Shown: in pieces, positions 7,750-16,442 of the stretch
How positions within the stretch are numbered: position 1 is the first letter of the stretch
Layout: every line of letters begins with the position of its first letter
NCBI GenBank assembly: GCA_024636835.1
Contig: JAGXGH010000060.1
Location: 1-33,104, forward strand
DNA length: 33,104 nt
Direction of reading: 5' to 3'
DNA from: Verrucomicrobiales bacterium
GTDB lineage: Bacteria > Verrucomicrobiota > Verrucomicrobiia > Verrucomicrobiales > SLCJ01
The notes under the pieces: model-generated
Database searches by the model: none
What the model saw: the letters and a program-made list of their open reading frames with translations, nothing else
Told to the model about the DNA's origin: nothing
Made by a program: the position numbers and the translations under genes

Positions 7750-10700
7750 ATGAAACCCCATTTCCTTCCCACCCTGCTCGCCGCGCTGGTTGTCTGCGCA
7801 GCCCCGACATCGACCCGAGCCGCTGATGACTTCTACACCGGCGAACAGGTGTATTCCCTGCGGCCAAACCCCGAGAAACACAAGGACATAGGCCATATCG
7901 GGCCGACGGGGATTCTGGCTTTTGTCGAGGTTGGGGTGAAAGTGACCATCGAGGGCGCGCGCGAGGGCAGCCCGGCCGAGGGCAAAGTGAAAAAAGGCGA
8001 GGTGATCGTCGGAGTGAACGGCCTGGCACTCAAGGGACTGAACCCGTATGTGGCTCTTGGTAAGGCGATCACCCAGGCCGAGGCCACCGACGGCAAGTTG
8101 GAGTTTGACTTGGAATCCGAAGCCGGCAATCGCCAGACCACCATCGAGATTCCGGTGCTTGGCAGCTACGGGCCCAACTGGCCGGTCGATTGCCCGAAGT
8201 CGGCCAAGATCGTCGAGCAGGCCGCGGCGTTTTACAGCACTTTTGTCGCAGGATCGAAGGACATGGGCATCCCGACCGCCCTGCCCTGCCTGTTCCTGCT
8301 GTCCACTGGTGACGACGACCACCTGCCGGTGGTGCGCAAGCACCTCCAGCGCTTCGTCGATAAGCCCGACGCCATCGGCGACCACACCTGGAACAACGGT
8401 TACAACGGCATACTGTTTGCCGAGTATTACCTGCGCACCGGCGACCAAGCCATGCTGCCCTTGCTGCAGGCGGTCTGCGATGACGCCAAAGAGCGCCAGA
8501 ACTTCAACAGCGCTTGGAAACACTGGGGATCCGACATCAACCCGTCCTATGTCGGCGGTGGCCTGATGAACCCGGCGAGCACCCAGATGCTGACCAGCCT
8601 GCTGCTGGCCAAGGAGGTCGGCGTGAACGTCGACGAAAAGACCCTGACGAATGCACTGCGCTACTTCTGGCGCTTCGTCGGCCACGGCGGCGTGCCCTAT
8701 GGCGACCACCGGGCCGAAGGCGGCGCCGGCTCAAATGGCAAGAACGCAATGATCGCCGCCTCGATGCAGGTGGCGATGGGAGCGAAGGGCAACACCGCCA
8801 TCTACCAGTCGGCGCGCGACTGCCAGGCGATGACCGCGCTCGACGCCTATCCGGACATGACCATGGGCCACGCCGACAACGGCCGCGGCGACGGGATCTG
8901 GCGCGGGATCGGGACGTTCTATCTGTTTGAGAAGGAACACGCCGCCTTCCGCGAGGTGACGGACGATTTGACTTGGTGGTACGACCTGTCGCGCTACGAC
9001 GACGGCGGCATCGGCCTGGCGAGCTGCATGAGCTTCAATGACCCGGCATCTGGCGCCGGTGCCGCGATGCTGTTCACCGCACCGCGCAAGGCACTGCGCA
9101 TCCTCGGCGCCCCGCGCTCGAAACATGCCAAAGACTTCGAACTGCCCGAGCATCTGTGGGGCAACGACGCCGACCTCGTGTTCCACTCGACCAAGCCGGC
9201 GGACGGCTTCGGTAAATTCGGCGAGCCGATGCGCATGCACCGGATCTACAACCTGATCGGTACGGCTTATAGCGGCGGCACGGTGGCCGAAGCCCCCGAC
9301 AGCGTGTCACTCGACCAGTTGCAACGGTTGGTCCGCCACCACAGCTACAAGGTGCGCGCCCAGGCGGCAAAAGCGCTGCGCATCAAGGGCGAGCTGGCCA
9401 CACTCGAAGCACTGTTGAGCGACCCCGACCCGCGGCTGCGCCGCGCCGGACTCGACGGCATCAACGACTGGAAATATTTCTTCGCCCAAGGGAAAGAGAC
9501 GCTGGCCGCGGAAAAATTCACTCCGGGGATGATCGCAACGATCACCGCGATGCTTCATGACCCGCAGGAATCGACCTACGTCGTCGAAGGCGCCTTGTTC
9601 GCCATCAGCCTGATGCCGGCCGAAGTGATCGACGGGCAGGTCGACGCGATCCTGCCGTGGACCAAGCATTCGGACTGGTGGTTGCGTCATGCCGCATTCG
9701 ATGCGCTGCAGGGACTCGAGCGCGACCCCGCGCGCTACGCCAAGGTAGTGCCTACACTCACTCATCTCATGGTGACCGAGGTCCACACCATGCCGCGCGG
9801 TTCGATGAACAGCGCGCTGGCCAAAAGCCTCAAGAAGTTCGGTAGCGACAGCGCGATCGGCAAAGAGCTGGCCAAGGGGTTCAGCACGGCGGTTACCGAC
9901 ACCGAGGTGCTTGATGGTCCCAGTGCCCGAGAGGGGAAATTCAACCTGAACCACGCGATCTGGCAGGCCGCAAAGATGGCACCGGAAACCGCCCCGCAAC
10001 TCGCCAGTCTGCTCGCGGAGCGTGGGCTGCAGGATCTCGACGACGACGAGCTGAAAGACATGGTCAGCGGCGGCCGCGGCTTCGACGGCCTGATCAAGGT
10101 GTGCGATCAACTCAAAGGCCCCGCCCGCGAATCACTCGAAACCGTCCTCTACGAACAATACCGCCCCGAGATTGCCAGGCGGCTCAAGGCCGACAAGGGC
10201 GAGAACTTCCCTGCGATCGACGCCCTGCTCGGCATCATCCAGTTCCGCGATGCGGATGCCGGTTGGAAGGTCATCGGCACCCCGATGGAGCAGGATCGGA
10301 TCTGGCAGTACACCTCGTTTGAGCCCACCGCCGAGGAGGACATCCTGCCCAAGCGCGACGGTCGGCGTTACCGGAAGGTCACTCTTCCCGACGGCATGGA
10401 CGGTTGGTACCAACCCGACTTCGACGCCAGCGGATGGTCGAGCGGTCCGGCGCCGATTGGCAAGGGCGAGCACCAGCGTGCGCCCAAGAACCTCGAGCAC
10501 AAGTCACCGTGGGGAGATGGCGAATTCCTGCTGGCCCGCACGACCTTTGAGCTCGATGCCACCGACTACGACCTCTACCGCCTGCGGATCCTCTGTACCC
10601 AGGGATTCGATTTCTATCTGAACGGCAAGAAAATCGAGAGCTACAGCTGGTGGGCCGGCCCGACGGAAATCCGCAAATGGCCGATGACTAAAAACAGCGC

Positions 10701-10845
10701 CAAACTGCTCAAGAAGGGCACCAACACGCTCGCCGTCTACACCCCGTGCGTCTATCCATCAACCCAGAAACCTCACTGGAGGGGCGAGGTCTTCGGCCAC
10801 TTCAATGCCTACATCGAAGGCCTTCGCAAGGAGGACCTGTATTGA
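7750..10845 (+). CDS. Large secreted PDZ / DUF6288-like / HEAT-repeat protein
   Basis: The start at 7750 is chosen because it gives a clean signal peptide (MKPHFLPTLLAALVVC, cleavage near TRAADD); the frame is open back to an ATG at 7672. The product is 1031 residues. A PDZ-like domain follows the signal (GPTGILAFVEV, GSPAEGKVKKGEVIVGVNG, about 55-145). Next is a long helical region with repeated metal-poor active-site-like stretches (NGYNGILFAEYYL, HADNGRGDGIWRGIG), resembling the DUF6288 family of PVC bacteria. HEAT-like repeats follow at about 535-700 (VRAQAAKALRIKGELATLEALL). A C-terminal galactose-binding-like beta sandwich has DGWYQPDFDASGWSSGPAP and FDFYLNGKKI. No catalytic residues are recognised. 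The gene is visibly more GC-rich, with C/G third positions, than its neighbours. It may act on cell-surface polysaccharide; that is an inference. Confidence 0.75.
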   Translation: MKPHFLPTLLAALVVCAAPTSTRAADDFYTGEQVYSLRPNPEKHKDIGHIGPTGILAFVEVGVKVTIEGAREGSPAEGKVKKGEVIVGVNGLALKGLNPYVALGKAITQAEATDGKLEFDLESEAGNRQTTIEIPVLGSYGPNWPVDCPKSAKIVEQAAAFYSTFVAGSKDMGIPTALPCLFLLSTGDDDHLPVVRKHLQRFVDKPDAIGDHTWNNGYNGILFAEYYLRTGDQAMLPLLQAVCDDAKERQNFNSAWKHWGSDINPSYVGGGLMNPASTQMLTSLLLAKEVGVNVDEKTLTNALRYFWRFVGHGGVPYGDHRAEGGAGSNGKNAMIAASMQVAMGAKGNTAIYQSARDCQAMTALDAYPDMTMGHADNGRGDGIWRGIGTFYLFEKEHAAFREVTDDLTWWYDLSRYDDGGIGLASCMSFNDPASGAGAAMLFTAPRKALRILGAPRSKHAKDFELPEHLWGNDADLVFHSTKPADGFGKFGEPMRMHRIYNLIGTAYSGGTVAEAPDSVSLDQLQRLVRHHSYKVRAQAAKALRIKGELATLEALLSDPDPRLRRAGLDGINDWKYFFAQGKETLAAEKFTPGMIATITAMLHDPQESTYVVEGALFAISLMPAEVIDGQVDAILPWTKHSDWWLRHAAFDALQGLERDPARYAKVVPTLTHLMVTEVHTMPRGSMNSALAKSLKKFGSDSAIGKELAKGFSTAVTDTEVLDGPSAREGKFNLNHAIWQAAKMAPETAPQLASLLAERGLQDLDDDELKDMVSGGRGFDGLIKVCDQLKGPARESLETVLYEQYRPEIARRLKADKGENFPAIDALLGIIQFRDADAGWKVIGTPMEQDRIWQYTSFEPTAEEDILPKRDGRRYRKVTLPDGMDGWYQPDFDASGWSSGPAPIGKGEHQRAPKNLEHKSPWGDGEFLLARTTFELDATDYDLYRLRILCTQGFDFYLNGKKIESYSWWAGPTEIRKWPMTKNSAKLLKKGTNTLAVYTPCVYPSTQKPHWRGEVFGHFNAYIEGLRKEDLY

Positions 10846-10888
10846 TAGTCCGTGAGGGAAAGGAGCCGCCGCTCATTTTTACCCACAT

Positions 10889-11164
10889 GGTTGATCAGAT
10901 CAGCCACATCACAGGAGCAAGAGCTCTAACCGAAATGCACCGAACCCGCGGCAGGCAGCCGGTTGGCTGACAGCGTTGGAGGACATTGTGGCGGATGAAG
11001 AGTTCGGTCGTTGGGGTGTGTCGCTGGCAGAGTATTTGGAACTGGTGAAGGTGACGGGGAGGATAATCAGCGAGGGCAAGCGTGGAGCGATCCCTTTGCA
11101 TTTGGCCCCAGCGAGTGGAATCGGCTTGCAGAGAGAAACGCAAACAAAGAGAATCTCAGAGTGA
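10889..11164 (+). pseudogene. RAYT (REP-associated Y1) transposase C-terminal remnant
   Basis: An open frame without a credible start encodes AAGWLTALEDIVADEEFG, then a helix with SLAEYLELVKVTGRII and the tail GKRGAIPLHLAP. This resembles the C-terminal tail of REP-associated tyrosine transposases found in PVC bacteria. The catalytic HUH and Tyr segments are absent, so this is a decayed fragment. The neighbouring intact RAYT at 11788 has a different tail, so the fragment comes from another family member. It abuts a truncated integrase fragment on the opposite strand at about 11165-11187. The upstream boundary is uncertain because the frame decays before 10940. Confidence 0.55.
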
Positions 11165-11186
11165 ATAATGGGTGTCCTAATGTTCC

Positions 11187-11660
11187 CGCAAGCGCGTTAA
11201 GCGCCTGCTTTTGAGTCGAATATGCACAATCCTCATCCAACACTACGGAAGTCAGAAATTGCGTCGCCGTTTCCACCTCGATCACTTTTCGCTCATTGCC
11301 GGCAAATTTCGCAAACCGCGCACCCCAAGCCCCATAGCATTGTTTGGTCCTGCGCTCTAAACCGCGCCGCGAACAGGCCGAATACACCGCCGCGCGCACA
11401 CGCTCTGCAAGGCTCCGGTGATCCGCCCCAGCCTCCGCACAGGCATCCAACCATTTCAAATACCACTGAATGGCATCCCCCCATTGATCCAGCTGCCATG
11501 CTTCGCGCGGGCGATCCTCTTTAATCACTTCGTTCTTCCAGAACAAACGCGCCGCATCCCGATCCGCAGGCAATTCATAGCGCAGACGGAAGTTTTCAAA
11601 CCATTCGAGAACCAAGAGAAAGCCAGTTCTTTCAAAATCGGTCAGGCCACGGAATTCCGA
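11187..11660 (-). pseudogene. Integron-integrase-like tyrosine recombinase, N-terminal fragment
   Basis: The minus strand encodes about 158 residues resembling the N-terminal extension and core-binding (SAM-like) domain of integron-type tyrosine recombinases. Key stretches are DQWGDAIQWYLKWLDACAEAG, RRGLERRTKQCYGAW and AYSTQKQALNALA. The last matches the helix preceding the catalytic domain in IntI-type proteins. The catalytic domain with R-H-R-Y is entirely missing: the frame runs into the RAYT tail at about 11180. The 5' side runs into the A-rich tandem repeat at 11661, so the native start is probably disrupted too. No attC or attI sites are visible. A plain XerC/D-like or phage integrase is possible, but the long N-terminal extension favours the integron type. 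Confidence 0.6.
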
Positions 11661-11665
11661 AAAAA

Positions 11666-11765
11666 GAAAAAAAGATGCCAAAAGAAAAAAAAAGATGCCA
11701 GACAAACAGTAGTTGACTGGTGCAAAAAAAAAAGATGCCAGACAAACAGTAGTTGACTGGTGCAA
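11666..11765. repeat. 40-bp A-rich tandem repeat, two copies plus a partial
   Basis: A 40-bp unit beginning AAAGATGCCAGACAAACAGT starts at 11691 and again at 11731, the second copy ending at 11765. A shorter partial (A-run plus GATGCCA) lies at 11666-11680. Each unit contains AGTTGACTGGTGCAA and a weak imperfect pairing between TGCCAG and CTGGTGCA. The block lies 22 bp upstream of the intact RAYT gene, which makes a REP-like element recognised by that transposase plausible. The TTGACT in the second copy (11753-11758) could also act as a -35 box, but no good -10 is seen. Confidence 0.75.
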
Positions 11766-11787
11766 GGTTATTGGATAGCAAAGGAGT

Positions 11788-13059
11788 ATGAAAACGGCAC
11801 AAGTGATTGATTTTGAATCCGGTGAGGTGAAAGAGGCGATGGTTGGGGTGAGGGCGAAGACGGTGGCGAATGTCGGCGCGGGAGGGTGGGATAGACGGAA
11901 GGATGTGGACGGGGTTTCGCGGTCGGTGCGTGGTGGGCGTCGGCGGATTCTGGCGGGTGACGGGGAATTGGCGTGCTACCACGCGATGAGCCGGACGGTG
12001 GGCGGTGAAATCTTCTTCGATGAGGTAGAGAAAGAAGCGCTGAAGACGTTAATCTGGAAGTTGGCTAGGTTCTGCCGGGTGCGGGTGCTCACCTACGCGG
12101 TGATGGGGAACCACTTTCATGTTCTCATTGAGGTTCCAGATCGTGCGAAGCTGGTGGAAGAGTTTGCAGGCGTAGAGGGCGAACAACGATTGCTGACGCA
12201 TGTAAAATGTCTGTATTCAGCCGCTGCGGTGCGGTCGCTGGAGGCGGAGTTGCAACGGATGAGGGAGCAGGGGCGAGTGGAAGACGCTGCGGCGGTCGTT
12301 GAATCGGTGATCGCTCGAATGGGTGACCTGTCACGCTACATGAAAGAGGTGAAGGAACGGTTTACTCGATGGTATAACAAGCGTCACGGTCGTCGTGGGA
12401 CGTTGTGGATGGATCGATTTAAGAGTGTGATGGTGGAGAATGGCGAGGCATTGCGGACGATGGCACAATACATTGACTTGAACGCGGTGCGTGCTGGACT
12501 GGTAGATGATCCGGCAGAGTATCGCTGGTGCGGGTGGGCGGAAGCGCTGGGTGGGAGTCGTCGTGCGAAGCGCGGGATTTGTCGCGTGATGGATTGCGCG
12601 TTGGACAGCTGGGAGCGTGGGAGGACGGAGGCGAGGAAGAACTATGCTGGAGCCTTGGAGGTGATATTGGAGGGAGTAAAGCGCGAGGCGGGATCATCGG
12701 AAGCTGAAGGTGTGGTTGAAGGCGCTGGAGACGTTGTGGCTTCTGTTACGTGTCGGCTGGAAGCCGACTGCACTGTGGTTGTTGAGGCTGATGAAGCCGG
12801 AAGCGCTCATGCGCCGGGAGCTAGACATCCGATGTCGGTGGGTAGTTTATTGCTCAAGCGGGTAAGGTACTTCACGGACGGAGCGGTGATTGGGAGCAAG
12901 GCGTTCGTCGAGAGAGTGTTCGAGAATAACCGAGGGAAGTTTCCCGAGGGGAGGAGGCATGCATCGCGACCGTGGCGCGATCCGAGCAATTCTGACAAGC
13001 GTGCGGAGTTTGGGTTGCACGCCTTGAAAGACCTGCGGGTGGATGTGTATCAGGAGTGA
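11788..13059 (+). CDS. REP-associated tyrosine transposase (RAYT, Y1_Tnp family)
   Basis: This 423-residue single-strand-DNA nuclease/transposase belongs to the HUH Y1 family that mobilises or maintains REP elements. It has ELACYHAMSRTVGGEIFF at the N-terminus of the core, then the HUH-equivalent GNHFHVLIE (His-Phe-His). FTRWYNKRHGRRGTLW carries the catalytic Tyr, followed by MAQYIDLNAVRAGLV. Residues about 245-423 are a C-terminal extension: a low-complexity linker rich in Glu, Ala and Val (about 295-350), then a conserved tail (GSLLLKRVRYFTDGAVIGSK) typical of this family. The ATG at 11788 has AAGGAG immediately before it, with spacing shorter than ideal. The frame is intact, so the gene may be functional. 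A DNA hairpin lies within the linker coding region at 12752-12768. Confidence 0.88.
   Translation: MKTAQVIDFESGEVKEAMVGVRAKTVANVGAGGWDRRKDVDGVSRSVRGGRRRILAGDGELACYHAMSRTVGGEIFFDEVEKEALKTLIWKLARFCRVRVLTYAVMGNHFHVLIEVPDRAKLVEEFAGVEGEQRLLTHVKCLYSAAAVRSLEAELQRMREQGRVEDAAAVVESVIARMGDLSRYMKEVKERFTRWYNKRHGRRGTLWMDRFKSVMVENGEALRTMAQYIDLNAVRAGLVDDPAEYRWCGWAEALGGSRRAKRGICRVMDCALDSWERGRTEARKNYAGALEVILEGVKREAGSSEAEGVVEGAGDVVASVTCRLEADCTVVVEADEAGSAHAPGARHPMSVGSLLLKRVRYFTDGAVIGSKAFVERVFENNRGKFPEGRRHASRPWRDPSNSDKRAEFGLHALKDLRVDVYQE
12752..12768. repeat. Perfect REP-like hairpin inside the RAYT gene
   Basis: GTCGGCT and AGCCGAC form a perfect 7-bp stem around a 3-base loop GGA. It lies in the region encoding the low-complexity linker (residues about 322-327), and the reading frame is kept. 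The form (GGCTGGAAGCC core) is like intergenic REP hairpins of many bacteria. It could be an in-frame insertion of a repeat; chance is not excluded. Confidence 0.6.
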
Positions 13060-13129
13060 AACTGGAGTGACTAAATCTTGAGGTTCACAGAATATTCTCA
13101 GGCCGGTGCACGCAACTTGCGAGTGACCA

Positions 13130-14677
13130 TCACTCACGCACCGGCGCGCTTCGCCCGGAGGATTTCGACTCCTCTAACAATCCTTTTAATTCCTTCACTG
13201 TCTCAGGTTTCTCGAAATATAAATTCGTCGTCTCGCCAGGGTCGTCAGCGAGGTTGTAGAGCTGACCCGGCGCGTCCGGTGCTTTTTCCGGCAAGATGTA
13301 TTTTACGAGGTCTGGAAAGCGGTTGTAGTTATTACCCCCCGATCCTTTGTGATCGAGATACTTCCAGTCGCCTTTCCGTATCGCTAGATCAAATGTCCAC
13401 GTCTGATGCAATGTGTATGGTCGAATGGACTCGTTTTGGGCTTTGCTCAGAAGCACGGGAGACAGATCGAAGCTGTCCTCGGCGGCATCGTTCGGGAGCT
13501 TGGCTCCCACCAATCCGGCGCAAGTCGCCATCGCATCGGTGAGGCACATCGTCAGGTCTGAAGTCGACGCTGTTGGAATTCTCTTCGGCCAGCGAACGAT
13601 AAACGGCACGCGATGTCCACCCTCCCACTGGTCGCGCTTCACCCCACGCCACGGGCGGGCGCCATCGTGTTGATGATCTTTGCGCATGTTGGTCACCGAC
13701 CAGACCTCAGGCCCGTTGTCGCTACTGACCATTACGATGGTGTTTTCGCTCAACCCCAACTCATCGAGCTTTTCCAGGAGAGTTCCCACATTCGAATCGA
13801 ACTGCGCGATGAAATCACCATGTGGTCCCGCGTCGGTCTTGTTCTGAAATGCTTTGCCGGGCAGAGATGGCGAGTGCACCGCCTGCGTCGAATGCAGTAA
13901 GAAGAATGGCTTGTCCGGATGGGCTTTCACATGCTGCTCCAAAAAACGCAGGCTGTGGTCGAGGAAAATTCCATCGATTTCCACAGGGTCGAAGTCCGGC
14001 GCAATCCAGCCATCACGCATGTCGTTAGTGTAGGGGTTTATTGGAATTTTCGATTTATCGATGATCTTGGTTGGTGGCTCTGGAATGTGATCACCGTCGA
14101 TGAACGCATACAACCAGTCAGTCGTCGGGCAGCAGGCTGTGCCGAAAAAATAATCGAACCCTCGGTGGATCGGTGCGTCAGGAATCGCTCTGGAGTAGTC
14201 GATGCGCTTTATGGCGTCCAGTTTGTTACTGACAATTGGTTTTCCTTCATGATCCAAAAACGTCAGACCCACATGCCATTTGCCGAACATGGCTGTGGTG
14301 TATCCCTGTTGTTTGAGCATGGCAGGTAGCGTCAAACGTCCTTCTTCAATCATATTCGGCCCGCCCGCTCCGGTGAAAACCGATTTGTTGCCCGTGCGAA
14401 ATGCCATGCGCCCCGTGAGCAGACTGTAGCGCGACGGAGTGCACACGGTGGATGGGCTGTGCGCATCGGTGAATCGCATGCCTTCTTTGGCGAGATGATC
14501 TAAATGCGGAGTGTTGACTTTCGACTCCGGATTGTAGCAGCCGACATCGCCGTAACCGAGATCATCGGCGAGAATGAAGACGATGTTTGGTTTCGTTATG
14601 TCCGCTATTGCTACAGCAGGCCATGCCGCAATCATCAGCATCACTCCGTATCGGATCACCGCGCTATGAAACTTCAT
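13130..14677 (-). CDS. S1-family sulfatase (arylsulfatase-like), secreted
   Basis: This 515-residue enzyme hydrolyses sulfate esters using a formylglycine made from Cys. The signal sequence is MKFHSAVIRYGVMLMIAAW with cleavage near AIADITKP. Metal-binding Asp38 and Asp39 lie in FILADDLGYGD. The maturation motif is CTPSR with Cys79, in STVCTPSRYSLLTGR, fitting the C-x-P-S-R consensus for anaerobic or aerobic formylglycine modification. SSDNGPE near residue 320 provides the second metal site. The stop lies 70 bp beyond the RAYT stop, converging with it. The PhoD-like gene starts 106 bp upstream in divergent orientation, so both may share a control region. Sulfated polysaccharide is the likely substrate by context only; the specific sulfate ester is unknown. 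Confidence 0.93.
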   Translation of the reverse strand: MKFHSAVIRYGVMLMIAAWPAVAIADITKPNIVFILADDLGYGDVGCYNPESKVNTPHLDHLAKEGMRFTDAHSPSTVCTPSRYSLLTGRMAFRTGNKSVFTGAGGPNMIEEGRLTLPAMLKQQGYTTAMFGKWHVGLTFLDHEGKPIVSNKLDAIKRIDYSRAIPDAPIHRGFDYFFGTACCPTTDWLYAFIDGDHIPEPPTKIIDKSKIPINPYTNDMRDGWIAPDFDPVEIDGIFLDHSLRFLEQHVKAHPDKPFFLLHSTQAVHSPSLPGKAFQNKTDAGPHGDFIAQFDSNVGTLLEKLDELGLSENTIVMVSSDNGPEVWSVTNMRKDHQHDGARPWRGVKRDQWEGGHRVPFIVRWPKRIPTASTSDLTMCLTDAMATCAGLVGAKLPNDAAEDSFDLSPVLLSKAQNESIRPYTLHQTWTFDLAIRKGDWKYLDHKGSGGNNYNRFPDLVKYILPEKAPDAPGQLYNLADDPGETTNLYFEKPETVKELKGLLEESKSSGRSAPVRE

Positions 14678-14783
14678 CCGTCAATCTTGACCATATTCTT
14701 CGTTTCATCCAATTCGAATCTTTGTAACCCAAGATAAACCGTTATCATTGCCAGCGTAACCGTCTGTAGAAAGCCCCTAAGCC

Positions 14784-16442
14784 ATGAAACATATCCTCGC
14801 CCTCGCAGCCCTTCTTCCCATCGTCGCCATTGCACAGACTGAACCCATCGGAGAGCCTCCGGTGAAGGCACCCTTTGTGAAGGGCGAAGACTCGCTCTGT
14901 GTGAACGATTGGTGGAATGGCAAGGAGAATCCGATCATCGACCTCAAAGTGCCCCGCGATCAGGTAGTTTGTTTCGGCATCTACACCGTAGACAACAACA
15001 TCCTGAAGCTCAGCGCACAGCTCTACCCGCTCTACCCGAAAGAAACTCGCGAGGTCCGCCTCGAAATTCAAAAAGAGGGCAAGTGGACAGAGGTCGCCCG
15101 CCAGGACGTCCGCGACATCGGATGGTCGACCACTTTTCGCGTCGAAAACTGGGACAGCACAAAAAACATCCCCTACCGCCTCTTGCATGGCGAGAAAGCC
15201 AGCTTCGAGGGATTGATTCGCAAGGATCCGAAGGACAAAGACGAGATCTCGATTGCCGCTCTGTCTTGCAACTCGAACAACGACCGCGGCCTACGCCCTG
15301 AGTATACGCGGAACATTAACCACCAGGATCCAGACATCATCTTTTTTGCCGGCGATCAATCCTATGACCACAGAGAACACACTGCCGCGTGGCTCAAGTT
15401 TGGCCTCGCATTCCGCGACATTTTCCGTAACCGCCCGTGCATCACCATTCCCGACGACCATGATATCGGGCAACCGAACCTCTGGGGGGAAGACGGCAAG
15501 GTCTCATTGAGCGGTGACGGGAGTGATGGTGGCTACTTTTACCACCCGGAGTATGTGAAAATGGTGGAACGTCAACAGACCGATCATTTACCAGATCCTT
15601 ACGACCCCACTCCTGTTAAACAAGGTATCGGCGTCTACTACACCAACCTCATCCTCGGTGGCATCGACTTTGCGATCCTCGAAGACCGGAAGTTCAAACC
15701 TGGTCCCAAAGGGCGCAACACGAACAAAGGACCACGCCCCGATCATATACGCGACGCCAACTACGATCCGAAAAGCATCGATATACCCGGCCTTGAATTA
15801 CTCGGTCAACGCCAAGAGAAGTTCCTCGAAGTGTGGGGACAGCAAAATGAAGATGTGGCGATGAAAGCCGTGCTCTCGCAAACCGGCTTCTGCGGAGGCG
15901 CGCATCTGCACGGTTCGGTGAAAAACCGCCTTCACGCTGATCTCGATTCAAATGGTTGGCCACAAACTGCTCGCAACCGAGCAGTCGAGCTCATCGGCAA
16001 AGCGGGCGCGGTTCACATCGCCGGCGACCAACACCTCGCGACTCTCATCAAGCACGGCACCAAAGAATTCCGCGATGGCCCCTGGGCATTCGTTTGCCCC
16101 GCCATCGTCAACACGGTCTATGGGCGCTGGTGGTGGCCGGAAGGCGAAAAAGCCGGAGCGAATCCGGTTCCAAACAGCCCGTTACCATGGACCGGTGATT
16201 ATCTCGATGGCTTTGGCAACAAAATCAGCATGATCGCTTACGCCAATCCAGATGTGGTCAAAGGACAAATGCGAAAAGAGGGCAGCAAGCCCGGCGGGCC
16301 AAACCTCGCCGATGGCTATGGACTGGTGCGATTCAAAAAGAGCACAAATGAAGTGACCTTCGAGTGTTGGCCACGCTTTGAAGACGTGACCAAACCCGAC
16401 GCAAAACAATTTTCCGGCTGGCCGGTTACTGTGAAACCTTGA
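14784..16442 (+). CDS. PhoD-like metallophosphatase, secreted
   Basis: This 552-residue protein has a signal peptide (MKHILALAALLPIVAIAQ). A beta-rich N-terminal domain (about 25-145) precedes the metallophosphatase core. Metal-binding motifs are FFAGDQSYDH (Asp191), IPDDHDIGQPNLWG (residues 223-236) and, near the C-terminus, IAGDQHLATL. The order and spacing follow the PhoD alkaline-phosphatase/phosphodiesterase family, although no Tat signal is present, unlike classical PhoD. It probably acts outside the cytoplasm on phosphate esters or diesters. It is divergent from one sulfatase gene and overlaps the next convergently by 17 bp, a layout consistent with polysaccharide or organophosphate scavenging. 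Confidence 0.85.
   Translation: MKHILALAALLPIVAIAQTEPIGEPPVKAPFVKGEDSLCVNDWWNGKENPIIDLKVPRDQVVCFGIYTVDNNILKLSAQLYPLYPKETREVRLEIQKEGKWTEVARQDVRDIGWSTTFRVENWDSTKNIPYRLLHGEKASFEGLIRKDPKDKDEISIAALSCNSNNDRGLRPEYTRNINHQDPDIIFFAGDQSYDHREHTAAWLKFGLAFRDIFRNRPCITIPDDHDIGQPNLWGEDGKVSLSGDGSDGGYFYHPEYVKMVERQQTDHLPDPYDPTPVKQGIGVYYTNLILGGIDFAILEDRKFKPGPKGRNTNKGPRPDHIRDANYDPKSIDIPGLELLGQRQEKFLEVWGQQNEDVAMKAVLSQTGFCGGAHLHGSVKNRLHADLDSNGWPQTARNRAVELIGKAGAVHIAGDQHLATLIKHGTKEFRDGPWAFVCPAIVNTVYGRWWWPEGEKAGANPVPNSPLPWTGDYLDGFGNKISMIAYANPDVVKGQMRKEGSKPGGPNLADGYGLVRFKKSTNEVTFECWPRFEDVTKPDAKQFSGWPVTVKP

Noticed and set aside
7696..8709. 337-residue minus-strand open frame inside the large secreted protein gene.
   Set aside because: It arises from the high GC third positions of the real gene; no domain or start signal supports it.
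11168..11180. ATGGGTGTCCTAA at 11168-11180 is repeated exactly at 25339-25351 and might be a shared transposon end.
   Set aside because: Several 13-mer matches are expected by chance in 33 kb, and the second site has no transposase remnant beside it. Position at the remnant junction is suggestive only.
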